From Arthrobacter alpinus (lineage in GTDB: Bacteria; Actinomycetota; Actinomycetes; Actinomycetales; Micrococcaceae): DNA of 64,000 bases. The notes below the pieces were generated by a model. That model had not been told where the DNA came from. It worked only from the letters and a program-made list of their open reading frames with translations, and made no database searches. Positions within the stretch are counted from its first letter, which is position 1, and the number at the start of each line of letters is the position of its first letter. Positions 9,223 through 16,355 of this stretch are shown here, piece by piece. The stretch covers positions 124,001-188,000 of the forward strand of contig NZ_CP012677.1 of assembly GCF_001294625.1 (NCBI RefSeq). The letters are read 5' to 3'. A program made the position numbers and the translations under genes.

Positions 9223-11429
9223 AACACAGCTCCTTCGACTGGGGTGTCACCTTCGGGTTCGTCCGTGGTGTCCGGGGTCATGGCAGCCAAAGACGCTGCG
9301 GCGGAGTCGTCAACCAGTTCTTCTGGGCCGGAATAGGCGCGCAGGACCATCGTGGACTTTCCCGCCAATTCAACGGTTACGCCAGCATCGGGCAGCTCTG
9401 TATCGGCGCCTCCTGCAGTGTCCACCAGAATCTCCCAGGACGGAGAATATTCTTTAGGGGGAAGTTGGAAGTTCAGGGCTTGGTCATCGGCATTGAACAG
9501 AAGCAAAAAGCTCTTGTCAGTGATGCGGCGTCCGCGGCTATCTTTCTCCCTAATACCTTCTCCGTTGTAGAAGACGCCCACGCAGCGGCCAAATCCACTG
9601 TCCCAGTCTTCGGGGCGCATATCCGCCCCGTCTGGCCTGATCCAGACGATGTCCGGGAGAGCTTCGCCTTCTCCGCGAACAACCGGCCGTCCGTCGAAGA
9701 AGCCGCGGCGCCGGAAAACGGGATGGTCGGAGCGGATCTGGTTCACCTTGGCCGTAAACTCCACCAAGGGCTGGTCCACAGCATCCCAATGCACCCAGCT
9801 GAGCTCGGAATCTTGACAGTAGGTGTTGTTGTTACCTTGCTGGGTGCGGCCTAGTTCATCCCCGTGCACAATCATCGGAACGCCTTGAGAGAGCAGGAGC
9901 GTGGTGATGATATTGCGTTGCTGGCGTGCACGCAGGGTCAGCACAGCGGGGTCATCTGTGGGGCCTTCAACACCACAGTTCCAGGAGCGGTTGTGCGACT
10001 CGCCGTCGTTGTTGTCTTCGCCGTTGGCCTCGTTGTGCTTCTCGTTGTAAGAAACCAGGTCGCGCAGGGTGAATCCGTCGTGGGCCGTGACGAAGTTGAT
10101 GGAGGCTACGGGACGTCGTCCAGAATTTTCATACAGGTCCGCAGAGCCGGTCAGTCGGGACGCGAACTCGGCGAGTGTTGCCGGTTCTCCACGCCAGAAA
10201 TCCCGCACCGTGTCCCGATATTTGCCGTTCCATTCTGTCCACTGGGGCGGGAAGTTACCCACTTGGTAACCGCCGGGGCCAACGTCCCAGGGTTCGGCAA
10301 TGAGTTTCACCTGGGAAATGACCGGATCCTGCTGGATCATTTCAAAGAAGGTGGAAAGCTTGTCTACGTCATAGAATTCACGCGCCAATGTGGACGCTAA
10401 ATCGAAGCGGAAGCCGTCCACATGCATTTCCAGCACCCAGTAGCGCAAGGAGTCCATGATGAGTTGCAAGGAGTGAGGATGCCGGACGTTTAGCGAGTTG
10501 CCTGTTCCGGTATAATCCATGTAGTACTGGGGGTCATCTTCAACTAGACGGTAGTACGCGGCGTTGTCGATGCCCTTGAACGACAGGGTTGGGCCCAAAT
10601 GGTTGCCTTCTGCGGTGTGGTTGTAGACCACATCGAGAATGACTTCGATCCCCGCTTTGTGAAGATCGCGGACCATGGCCTTGAATTCTTGAACCTGCCC
10701 GCCGTGCTCACCGGAGGAACTGTAGGTGTTTTGCGGGGCAAAGAAGCCGATGCTGTTGTATCCCCAATAGTTGCTGAGGCCCTTCTCCACCAACGTCCCA
10801 TCGTTGACAAACTGATGGACGGGCATAAGCTCGACTGCGGTGATGCCAAGTTTTTTGAAATGGTCCAACATCACCGGATGGGCAACGCCGGCATAGGTGC
10901 CGCGCTGCTCCTCGGGTATTTCACTCTGGAGCGCAGTGAGGCCCTTAACGTGGGCTTCGTAAACAACACTCTCGTGGTACGGGATGCGCAGATGCCGGTC
11001 CCCATCCCAACTGAAAAACGGGTTGATGACCACGCTGTACATGGCGTGCGGTGCTGAATTTTCTTCCTGCCGCGCGTCCGGATCATCGAACTGGTAGGAA
11101 AACAGCGACGGATCCCAGTCAATTTGGCCGTGGATGGATTTTGCATACGGGTCCATTAGTAGCTTATTCGGGTCGAAACGTAGGCCTTGTGCCGGGTCGT
11201 ACGGTCCATGAACGCGGTAGCCATACTGCTGGCCTGGTTGGACCTCAGGAAGATAGCAGTGCCAGACGTGGCCATCCACTTCCTCCATCTCGATGGCGGT
11301 CTCCGTCGAATCATCGGCCAGAAGACACAACATCACTTTCTCGGCGCGCTCGCTGAAGAGTGAAAAGTTGGTGCCCGTTCCATCGAAGGTGGCTCCCAAG
11401 GGGTAGGCATTTCCAGGCCAAACTTCCAA
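9219..11429 (-). CDS. treX: glycogen debranching enzyme (isoamylase type)
   Basis: This 736-residue GlgX/TreX enzyme hydrolyses alpha-1,6 branches of glycogen or limit dextrins and so supplies linear substrate to TreY. It has an N-terminal CBM48 domain ('[20 protein letters not shown]'), a barrel with 'VVYNHTAEG', nucleophile Asp343 in '[10 protein letters not shown]', acid/base Glu379 in 'IAEPWD', and '[16 protein letters not shown]'. The start is TTG 11429, five bases after GGAGG. It leads the treX-treY-treZ operon. Placement with treY and treZ argues for trehalose synthesis, an osmoprotection and storage role, rather than general glycogen use. The symbol glgX would be equally acceptable. 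Confidence 0.95.
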   Translation of the reverse strand: MEVWPGNAYPLGATFDGTGTNFSLFSERAEKVMLCLLADDSTETAIEMEEVDGHVWHCYLPEVQPGQQYGYRVHGPYDPAQGLRFDPNKLLMDPYAKSIHGQIDWDPSLFSYQFDDPDARQEENSAPHAMYSVVINPFFSWDGDRHLRIPYHESVVYEAHVKGLTALQSEIPEEQRGTYAGVAHPVMLDHFKKLGITAVELMPVHQFVNDGTLVEKGLSNYWGYNSIGFFAPQNTYSSSGEHGGQVQEFKAMVRDLHKAGIEVILDVVYNHTAEGNHLGPTLSFKGIDNAAYYRLVEDDPQYYMDYTGTGNSLNVRHPHSLQLIMDSLRYWVLEMHVDGFRFDLASTLAREFYDVDKLSTFFEMIQQDPVISQVKLIAEPWDVGPGGYQVGNFPPQWTEWNGKYRDTVRDFWRGEPATLAEFASRLTGSADLYENSGRRPVASINFVTAHDGFTLRDLVSYNEKHNEANGEDNNDGESHNRSWNCGVEGPTDDPAVLTLRARQQRNIITTLLLSQGVPMIVHGDELGRTQQGNNNTYCQDSELSWVHWDAVDQPLVEFTAKVNQIRSDHPVFRRRGFFDGRPVVRGEGEALPDIVWIRPDGADMRPEDWDSGFGRCVGVFYNGEGIREKDSRGRRITDKSFLLLFNADDQALNFQLPPKEYSPSWEILVDTAGGADTELPDAGVTVELAGKSTMVLRAYSGPEELVDDSAAASLAAMTPDTTDEPEGDTPVEGAVL

Positions 11430-12214
11430 GTGTCCTCCAAAGTGAGAGATCAGTGATGTGCAGTTCCGGACCCGAATTCAGATCGTGCAGGTCACAATAC
11501 CCGATCGACACGGGTAGTTTGTGGGTAGGTGACCACCGCTACTGATGCGTCAAGGGCACTCGAGTGCGCGCGAAAGCTACTTCCCGTACTGCCGGTGAGT
11601 AGCGTGCCGCCCCGTTAGCCCAGCGGATACTGGCAAAGGTTCCACTGCGGACTGCGGATTTGGGAGCGCCATACCTAGACCACGTTCAGCGCTGAAGGTA
11701 CTTGTGGCGCCGAACTGTGGGGATTCACAATTTAAATCACCAGCCACCGGATGGTGAAGAATATGTCACCCCCGGGTGCTGGGAATAATCGCAGACTCTG
11801 CCTTCGGAAGGGACCGATGAATGCTTCATCGGAGTCCGTTCATTGGCGCATTGCAGTAGCGCAGCCGATGTGAAATCGACGGGAAAGTTCACCCAGCTCT
11901 AGGCCGACCAGACAAGAAGATGTACCCCTGGCAGATGGGAACATCAAATTGCGGTCTATTGAACACTCCGCGTCATAAGTCGCTAAACCGTGGCGTAAGC
12001 CGTTACGCTGAGTGGCTTCTCTTATATCCCTAAGAGAACTGACAACGAAGAGAACGGGAGTTTCGCTCATGCGTGGAAGTAACCTTGTCTTGTATAAACT
12101 ATCGTCGGTATCCTCGTGGCCATCGCCTAGATCATCTGGATCGTTTCAGCTATTTAGGTGAATACCGGCTCGCCACCGGTCAGAGTTTCTGGTCAGTGCT
12201 GAAAGAAGCTTCTT
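11430..12214. other. treX upstream region, no gene seen
   Basis: About 800 bases without a convincing gene. The first 150 bases should hold the treX promoter (minus strand), with a TTGACG element near 11550, but I cannot place the -10 with confidence. A hairpin (CCGATGAA/TTCATCGG) lies at about 11814-11832. A TATAAACT box near 12094 could start a short plus-strand transcript that runs into the terminator at 12215. Confidence 0.4.
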
Positions 12215-12266
12215 CTGAGAGGCTTGGGAAACAGTTTGTCCTTTGTCCTAAGCCTCTCAGTTTTTA
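12215..12266 (+). terminator. rho-independent terminator, possibly ending a small RNA
   Basis: CTGAGAGGCTT (12215-12225) pairs perfectly with AAGCCTCTCAG (12250-12260) and is followed by TTTTTAATTT. No plus-strand gene precedes it within 3 kb except treX on the opposite strand, so it may end a non-coding transcript starting near 12100. The loop is unusually long at 24 bases. Confidence 0.6.
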
Positions 12267-12389
12267 ATTTCATACTGCTGCAGGTTTGACTGCTTGATTA
12301 CCACACTTCGAGGCGTCCATTAAAGATTTTGAAACTATTATAGAGATGTTGAAACTCTTATTTGCTGTTTCGCTAGGCGTAGGAAAAGG

Positions 12390-12600
12390 TCAGTAGAGCT
12401 TGTTTGCTCCGCCGTCGGCCATCAAGGTTTGCCCTGTCATGTAGCGTGAATCGTCGGAGAGCAGGAATGCCACAATTGGGCCCATCCATCTCGGAACCAC
12501 CGAAGTGGCCCAGCGGCACCTTCTTCAACGTGTTCTATTACATTTCCGGGAATGCCTCGCTCCATGCCTGAACCCGGCATTTTCATGATGGTGGTGTTGT
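12390..12600 (-). pseudogene. 3' remnant of a short-chain dehydrogenase gene
   Basis: The minus strand reads 'GPIVAFLLSDDSRYMTGQTL' then 'MADGGANKLY' and stops at TGA 12390-12392. This is the classic C-terminus of classical SDR oxidoreductases. Just upstream, another frame reads 'KKVPLGHFG', the expected preceding SDR segment, so at least one frameshift lies near 12490. No Rossmann fold or YxxxK catalytic part remains. The upstream edge lies against dispersed repeat copy 2 at 12629. It is a dead gene end. Confidence 0.75.
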
Positions 12601-12628
12601 GCCTGGGATTCGACATCTCGGGATCTGA

Positions 12629-12897
12629 CCGACTCATTAAATACTCATTAAATTGGGTGACAACTACCGACTCTTCAGTACCATCCATTGTTGCGAGGCT
12701 TACGCACCAACAAAGGTCAGGAACGGCTTTTGACAAGTCGAATTGGACGATCGAGACGACAGCGGGTTCATAAGCTTTGATAACTGACGATCGTTTTTTA
12801 GTGCTCAACATGCTCTGACTTGCGGTTATAGATTTCGTTGGTGTTTGCGCACAGTTGGAATTCCGATCCTCCAACGCCGGCTGTTTCGGTTCGAATG
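12629..12897 (+). repeat. dispersed repeat, copy 2 (type B)
   Basis: It starts ACCGACTCATTA followed by a second ACTCATTAAA eleven bases later, then CAGTACCATCCATTGTTG, CAGGAACGGCTTTTGACAAG and TTCATAAGCTTTGATAACTG, and ends TGTTTCGGTTCGAAT. From the ACTCAT element onward it aligns with the type A copies. The 290 bases from here to the toxin-antitoxin module hold no gene. Confidence 0.8.
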
Positions 12898-13122
12898 AAG
12901 TGCCTGATCGCGGTGCCGACGTATTTTGAGTGGGTCTGATCGGGTGGATAGCCTGGCCTTGGTGCCACGGGGATGAAAGCTCCGATCTACGTCTCTTGTT
13001 CTGAGAGGCGACCACTCTGGGAACGTTTTCTTGATGTGTGGGGGCGTGGAGGAGGCATGCGTTCATACTTCAGTTCTATGGTGCCGCCCATGACTGCGGG
13101 ACTGCCTCGCTTAGGTATGGGC

Positions 13123-13150
13123 GTATTAGTAGATCGTTATGCACTAATAC
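13123..13150. promoter_or_regulatory. inverted repeat upstream of the toxin-antitoxin operon
   Basis: GTATTAGT (13123-13130) and ACTAATAC (13143-13150) form a perfect eight-base inverted repeat with a twelve-base spacer. It lies in the AT-rich promoter region just before a second, larger inverted repeat, so it is probably an operator or the -35 zone. Confidence 0.5.
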
Positions 13151-13152
13151 AT

Positions 13153-13192
13153 ATAGTCATAATGGTTCATGATGGTATACCATTATGACTAT
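13153..13192. promoter_or_regulatory. autoregulatory operator overlapping the antitoxin start codon
   Basis: ATAGTCATAATGG (13153-13165) is perfectly repeated in inverted form as CCATTATGACTAT (13180-13192). A nested palindrome, ATGGTATACCAT, occupies 13172-13183. The antitoxin ATG (13185) lies inside the right arm and no ribosome-binding site is visible, so a bound repressor would block the start region. Repression by the HTH protein encoded next is inferred. Confidence 0.65.
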
Positions 13193-13901
13193 GGTTCAAT
13201 CGTGGATGACTACAGAGGAAGCTGCGGAAGAGCTGGCGGCCACGCGGGCTATGGTCCATAAGCTCTTGAAGAGTGGAGGTCTGCTTGTCGCTGGCCGTGC
13301 TGGACGCTCGATCCTCATCGATAGCGCCTCAGTCCAACGGTACAAGAACCGGCGCACCCTGAAGGGGCGAAGTTGGAACGCCGCTACGGCTTGGGCCGCG
13401 CTCAACATCATCGAAGGCGGAACCCCCGGCTGGATTGACGCGACGGCCCGGTATCGTATCAAGCAACGCCTCAAAATCATGGATCCCGCCGAACTGGCCG
13501 CCGCTGTAGGCACCAAAGACAAAGTCAAGCGCTACCGCATTGCACCTGCTGGCATTTCCCGTGCCGCAGACTACTTCCTGCCTACCGGAACTACTGCCCT
13601 GAACGATTCAATGGTTGCGGATCGCTTCGGGCTTGCCGCCGGACGGACGGATGTTCTGGAAGGCTACCTCGACACAGTCAGGGAGACGATGATTGTCAAC
13701 GGACTGTCTTTGGTGGAGGACCCTGCCGGGAATATCATCATGCACATCGTCGATGACGGATACGCCTTCGAGGGCCCCGGCACCCCCGATGCTGTCATCG
13801 CCGTCGACCTCATGGAATCACTGAACTCTAGGGAGAGGGCTGCCGGCGAAAAAATGCTCAAGGACATCCTCACACAGTGGAAAGAAGCCAATGGTGGTTG
13901 A
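13185..13901 (+). CDS. helix-turn-helix protein, probable antitoxin of an NTase toxin pair
   Basis: This is a 238-residue protein. Residues about 8-55 form an excisionase/MerR-like helix-turn-helix ('WMTTEEAAEELAATRAMVHK') with a wing carrying 'GRAGRSILID'. The middle and C-terminal parts are not recognised; they contain 'RSWNAATAWAALNIIEGG' and an acidic tail region. The next gene overlaps it by eleven bases and encodes a nucleotidyltransferase, the layout of AbiE-like type IV toxin-antitoxin systems in which the first protein represses the operon and neutralises the toxin. A large inverted repeat over the start codon supports autoregulation. The start could also be ATG 13191 or 13206. The module is bracketed by dispersed repeats, suggesting acquisition. 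Confidence 0.75.
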   Translation: MTMVQSWMTTEEAAEELAATRAMVHKLLKSGGLLVAGRAGRSILIDSASVQRYKNRRTLKGRSWNAATAWAALNIIEGGTPGWIDATARYRIKQRLKIMDPAELAAAVGTKDKVKRYRIAPAGISRAADYFLPTGTTALNDSMVADRFGLAAGRTDVLEGYLDTVRETMIVNGLSLVEDPAGNIIMHIVDDGYAFEGPGTPDAVIAVDLMESLNSRERAAGEKMLKDILTQWKEANGG

Positions 13902-14688
13902 ACGCGAAATTTGGACTGTTGAGGCACCTGCCGGAGGGTGGACGTCACCTTGGCCGCAATGCATGGAGTTGGCCGCCGCGATCCCTTCCGAACAGTGGAC
14001 ACTGGTCGGAGGACTCATGGTTCAGCTACACGCAACGGCAGCTGGTCTGCCGGTTAGTCGGGCCACCACGGACGTGGACATGGTGTTACACATCGAGACA
14101 GAGGCAACCACTGCTCCCAAGATGCAACAAGCCCTCGGGGCCCTGGGTTACGAGATCGAGCAATCGATCGACAAGGACGCACCCGCGCAACGCTTCATTC
14201 GGGGCAAGCAGCAGGTCGACGTCATGGTCGCCGACCACACGGCGCCGAGGAACATAACGAAGATGGCCGGCAGAGAGCCGTTCCAGATCGAGGGAGGCAC
14301 ACAGGCTCTCCAACGCACAGTAAACGTGGTGATCACTGGCGATGATGGTGCCGAGACTCGACTGAGCATCCCCAACCTGCATGGCTCCCTCGTTCTCAAA
14401 GGTGCCGCCTACATGACGGATTCACGTGATCGAGGCCGGCACTTGGACGACGCAGCCGTGCTGTGCGCATGCATTAAAGACCCCTACGCCATCGTCGAGG
14501 AGCGTCATGGCTCTGACAGGAAAAGATTCAAAGCTCTGTTCGCTGCGCTCGAGTCTCCGACGCACCACGGATGGATGCAGCTCGAAGAATCAAACCGACA
14601 AGCTGCACAAGACGTACTGCGAATCCTGGCAACCGCCGACAAGCTGCCTGCGCTGCCTCCGATCGGCCGATTGGGAGGCCCGACCTGA
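13891..14688 (+). CDS. nucleotidyltransferase-fold protein, probable toxin (AbiEii-like)
   Basis: This is a 265-residue protein of the minimal nucleotidyltransferase superfamily. It has Gly-Gly at 40-41 ('LVGGLMVQLHA'), 'RATTDVDMVLHIE' with Asp61 and Asp63 as the metal-binding D-x-D pair, and a third carboxylate Asp110 in 'QQVDVMVAD'. A later segment, 'LVLKGAAY' then 'RDRGRHLDDAAVLCAC', matches the K...R.R.K/H..D pattern of AbiEii-type toxins. Such toxins transfer nucleotides to tRNA or other targets and arrest growth, sometimes during phage infection. The start overlaps the HTH gene by eleven bases, implying tight co-translation. The active-site residues are present, so it should be functional. 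The target cannot be read from sequence. Confidence 0.78.
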   Translation: MVVEREIWTVEAPAGGWTSPWPQCMELAAAIPSEQWTLVGGLMVQLHATAAGLPVSRATTDVDMVLHIETEATTAPKMQQALGALGYEIEQSIDKDAPAQRFIRGKQQVDVMVADHTAPRNITKMAGREPFQIEGGTQALQRTVNVVITGDDGAETRLSIPNLHGSLVLKGAAYMTDSRDRGRHLDDAAVLCACIKDPYAIVEERHGSDRKRFKALFAALESPTHHGWMQLEESNRQAAQDVLRILATADKLPALPPIGRLGGPT

Positions 14689-14786
14689 GTCAGCCTACGA
14701 AGCCATCTAGTCTTGTCGGCCACCTCGTAAAGCTGGCCGCAAATCGTGAACCGTCCCGCGAATCAAGCCACGTTTTAGTGGCGTCG

Positions 14787-14857
14787 CCGTCACACCTATC
14801 CCGACCCGTTGCGATCGAGGGCAGAAAGGTGTTCAAGATCAGAGTCAGGTGTGACGG
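14787..14857 (+). repeat. inverted repeat downstream of the toxin gene
   Basis: CCGTCACACCT (14787-14797) and AGGTGTGACGG (14847-14857) are perfect eleven-base inverted repeats separated by 49 bases. No U-run follows, so it is not a standard terminator. It could be a structured 3' UTR or the end of a small element. Confidence 0.45.
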
Positions 14858-14931
14858 TCAGCAAAATCCCGCGTCGGTGCGCTGACGATCCGTTCCGTGA
14901 AATTTGCGGTTTAACGGCTAGCCGCGAAGAA

Positions 14932-15140
14932 GCAAGAGTAAAATGAGAAGCACAGCTTCGGTGGCTAATTGGCTATGCTCGTGGTCGTGAACCAGTCTGA
15001 TGGGAGTTCCCACCACGTCATACAGAACCCATACTTTTGAAGACGCAACGACCACTATTTAGTATCTTGCATTGTTGCAATCGCATCATGTAAGAACAGG
15101 CCAAAGCGGTCTATTGGCAACACTGAATGGACTGTCCCTT
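14932..15140 (+). repeat. dispersed repeat, copy 3 (type A, short form)
   Basis: It begins CAAGAGTAAAATGAGAAG and shares TCCCACCACGTCATAC, CATACTTTTGAAGACGCAAC and TTTAGTATCTTGCATTGTTG with copy 1. Unlike the other full copies it lacks the block of about 115 bases with TTCATAAACGTTGATAACTG: CGCAAGCGGGG runs straight into a tRNA-like 3' end at 15141. Confidence 0.8.
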
Positions 15141-15181
15141 CGCAAGCGGGGGTCGTCGGTTCGAATCCGACAGGAGGCCCA
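15141..15181 (+). repeat. tRNA 3'-end fragment (T arm plus CCA), not a complete tRNA
   Basis: GTCGG (15155-15159), TTCGAAT loop (15160-15166) and CCGAC (15167-15171) form a perfect T arm. AGGAGGC follows as a would-be acceptor strand, then CCA at 15179-15181. No matching 5' acceptor strand, D arm or anticodon arm precedes it. It is probably a tRNA 3' end left as an attachment-site duplicate. Confidence 0.65.
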
Positions 15182-15204
15182 TTGGTGGTCGATAGTTGCT
15201 GATA

Positions 15205-15226
15205 GCCCGCAGTAGTGGGCGTTTTT
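15205..15226 (+). terminator. terminator following the tRNA-like fragment
   Basis: GCCCGC, an AGTA loop and GTGGGC are followed by GTTTTT. A terminator this close to a tRNA 3' end is the usual arrangement downstream of real tRNA genes, so fragment and terminator were probably copied together. Confidence 0.55.
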
Positions 15227-15273
15227 GGCCACGACGGAACCGTTTTCAGGGGTATGGACCGCATAGAGCGCAA

Positions 15274-15346
15274 AGGTCGTCGGCCCGAATCTGGCCGAGG
15301 CCCTCGGGCATCGGGGAGCCAAGAAGCCCGGATTTACGGGCTTTTT
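15274..15346 (+). repeat. second, decayed tRNA-3'-end-like copy with its own terminator
   Basis: GGTCGTCGGCCCGAATCTGG (from 15275) resembles the T arm at 15151 with substitutions. AAGCCCG (15324-15330) and CGGGCTT (15337-15343) then form a stem followed by Ts. A third partial copy, GTCGTCGGTTCGAA, lies at 15417-15430. Confidence 0.5.
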
Positions 15347-15513
15347 GGACAGTTGCGGGGTGTGTTTTCTGCCCAGCAACATGCGCGTTTAAGCGCCTTG
15401 GCTGTCGAATACAACTGTCGTCGGTTCGAAGGGCTGGTTTGGGGTGGGGTGGTGGCGTCTGACCTTCGGTTTTGCTGTGGAAGCCACAGCTCTTTGGCGC
15501 ACCGTTTCGAACA

Positions 15514-15546
15514 GACTCATTAAAAACTCATTAAATTGATCGTCAG
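15514..15546 (+). repeat. dispersed repeat, copy 4 (type B, 5' end only)
   Basis: GACTCATTA then AAAACTCATTAAATTGATCG repeats the tandem ACTCATTA start of the type B copies at eleven-base spacing. The sequence after about 15546 does not match the other copies, so this is a truncated one. Confidence 0.6.
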
Positions 15547-16340
15547 GTTGCCTCGGTGCATCGAAGGATTCCCTTGCCTTGGCCCGGTTCCGCCGTGGTG
15601 GCATTTTGGTTGCCGTGCAATCGGTGTCCCCTGGGATATTGGTGCACGATGTTGCCTAAAATCGGGTGTCGTTGCCTGATTCTGACCAGTTGGCCCGACC
15701 CGACCTGTTGCCTGGGTCACGCAAGTTGACAGGCGGGATCCAGTACACGTCTGCCTACCGGCCAAACTGCGAAGCTGCCCCCGCCTTTTGGGTGGCGATC
15801 CGGTGCGGGCGCCAGCAGGTAGACGGCACCGCAACGCGGCAGTCATGCTGGCGAGCTGTGCGGGCGGGATCCGGCCCAGATCAACGGCAATCCCAACCTG
15901 AACCGAACCGCTCGACCTCACTAGCCCCAACCCTGGAGCAGCCAACGCAGCCTAACCGTCGGGCGGGCAGGTTCAAAGGAACCGACACCTTTCCCTTCCT
16001 GGCGTCGCAGCAGGGAATGCCGCTGTGGGCTGTTGAGCGCATCGATCTGAGGCTAATCCTAGGAGTGACCAAGAACTCGTCAGCGTTGGTTCGTTGGCAC
16101 CATGTCCATGAGATCGGCTGTTGTCGCGGGTCAAGCCGGATCAGGCTGGCGATTCTGGCATCGCTCCGAGCCGGCGCAGTAACTATCAAAGCAACGTCGC
16201 ACGTGCGGGCGATTGCGTCTCGGGACAGCCGGTCACCCGTGCGCGTTTAGCTTGAATTGTGCTAGTAATGGCCGTCGGTGCCATTGTGGACGGCAAACGC
16301 AGCTTTTAGTGTGTCTTGGGTCACTAATTTTCACTGTTGA
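15547..16340. other. about 800 bases without a recognisable gene
   Basis: Open frames exist on both strands (a plus-strand one of 194 codons ends at 16250), but their translations are rich in Arg, Pro and Ser in several frames at once, as expected for chance frames in GC-rich DNA. I see no ribosome-binding site or family motif. The last 100 bases should hold the sialidase promoter. Confidence 0.5.
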
Positions 16341-16355
16341 AAGAATGAGGAATCC

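Noticed and set aside
12437..13066. A 209-codon minus-strand frame.
   Set aside because: It runs through repeat copy 2 and into the SDR remnant in the wrong frame, so it is not a single gene.
14571..14885. A 104-codon plus-strand frame overlapping the toxin gene end.
   Set aside because: Most of it lies inside the toxin gene in another frame, and the rest shows no motif.
15141..15181. A complete tRNA gene.
   Set aside because: No 5' acceptor strand, D arm or anticodon arm can be matched upstream; only the T arm and CCA are present.
15055..15382. Two minus-strand frames containing GFEPTT and CRIRTDDPRLRR.
   Set aside because: These are antisense translations of a tRNA 3' end and its flank, a well-known source of false proteins.
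15520..16250. Frames of 141 codons (minus) and 194 codons (plus) before the sialidase gene.
   Set aside because: Overlapping frames on both strands, low-complexity Arg/Pro/Ser-rich translations, no ribosome-binding site and no family motif.
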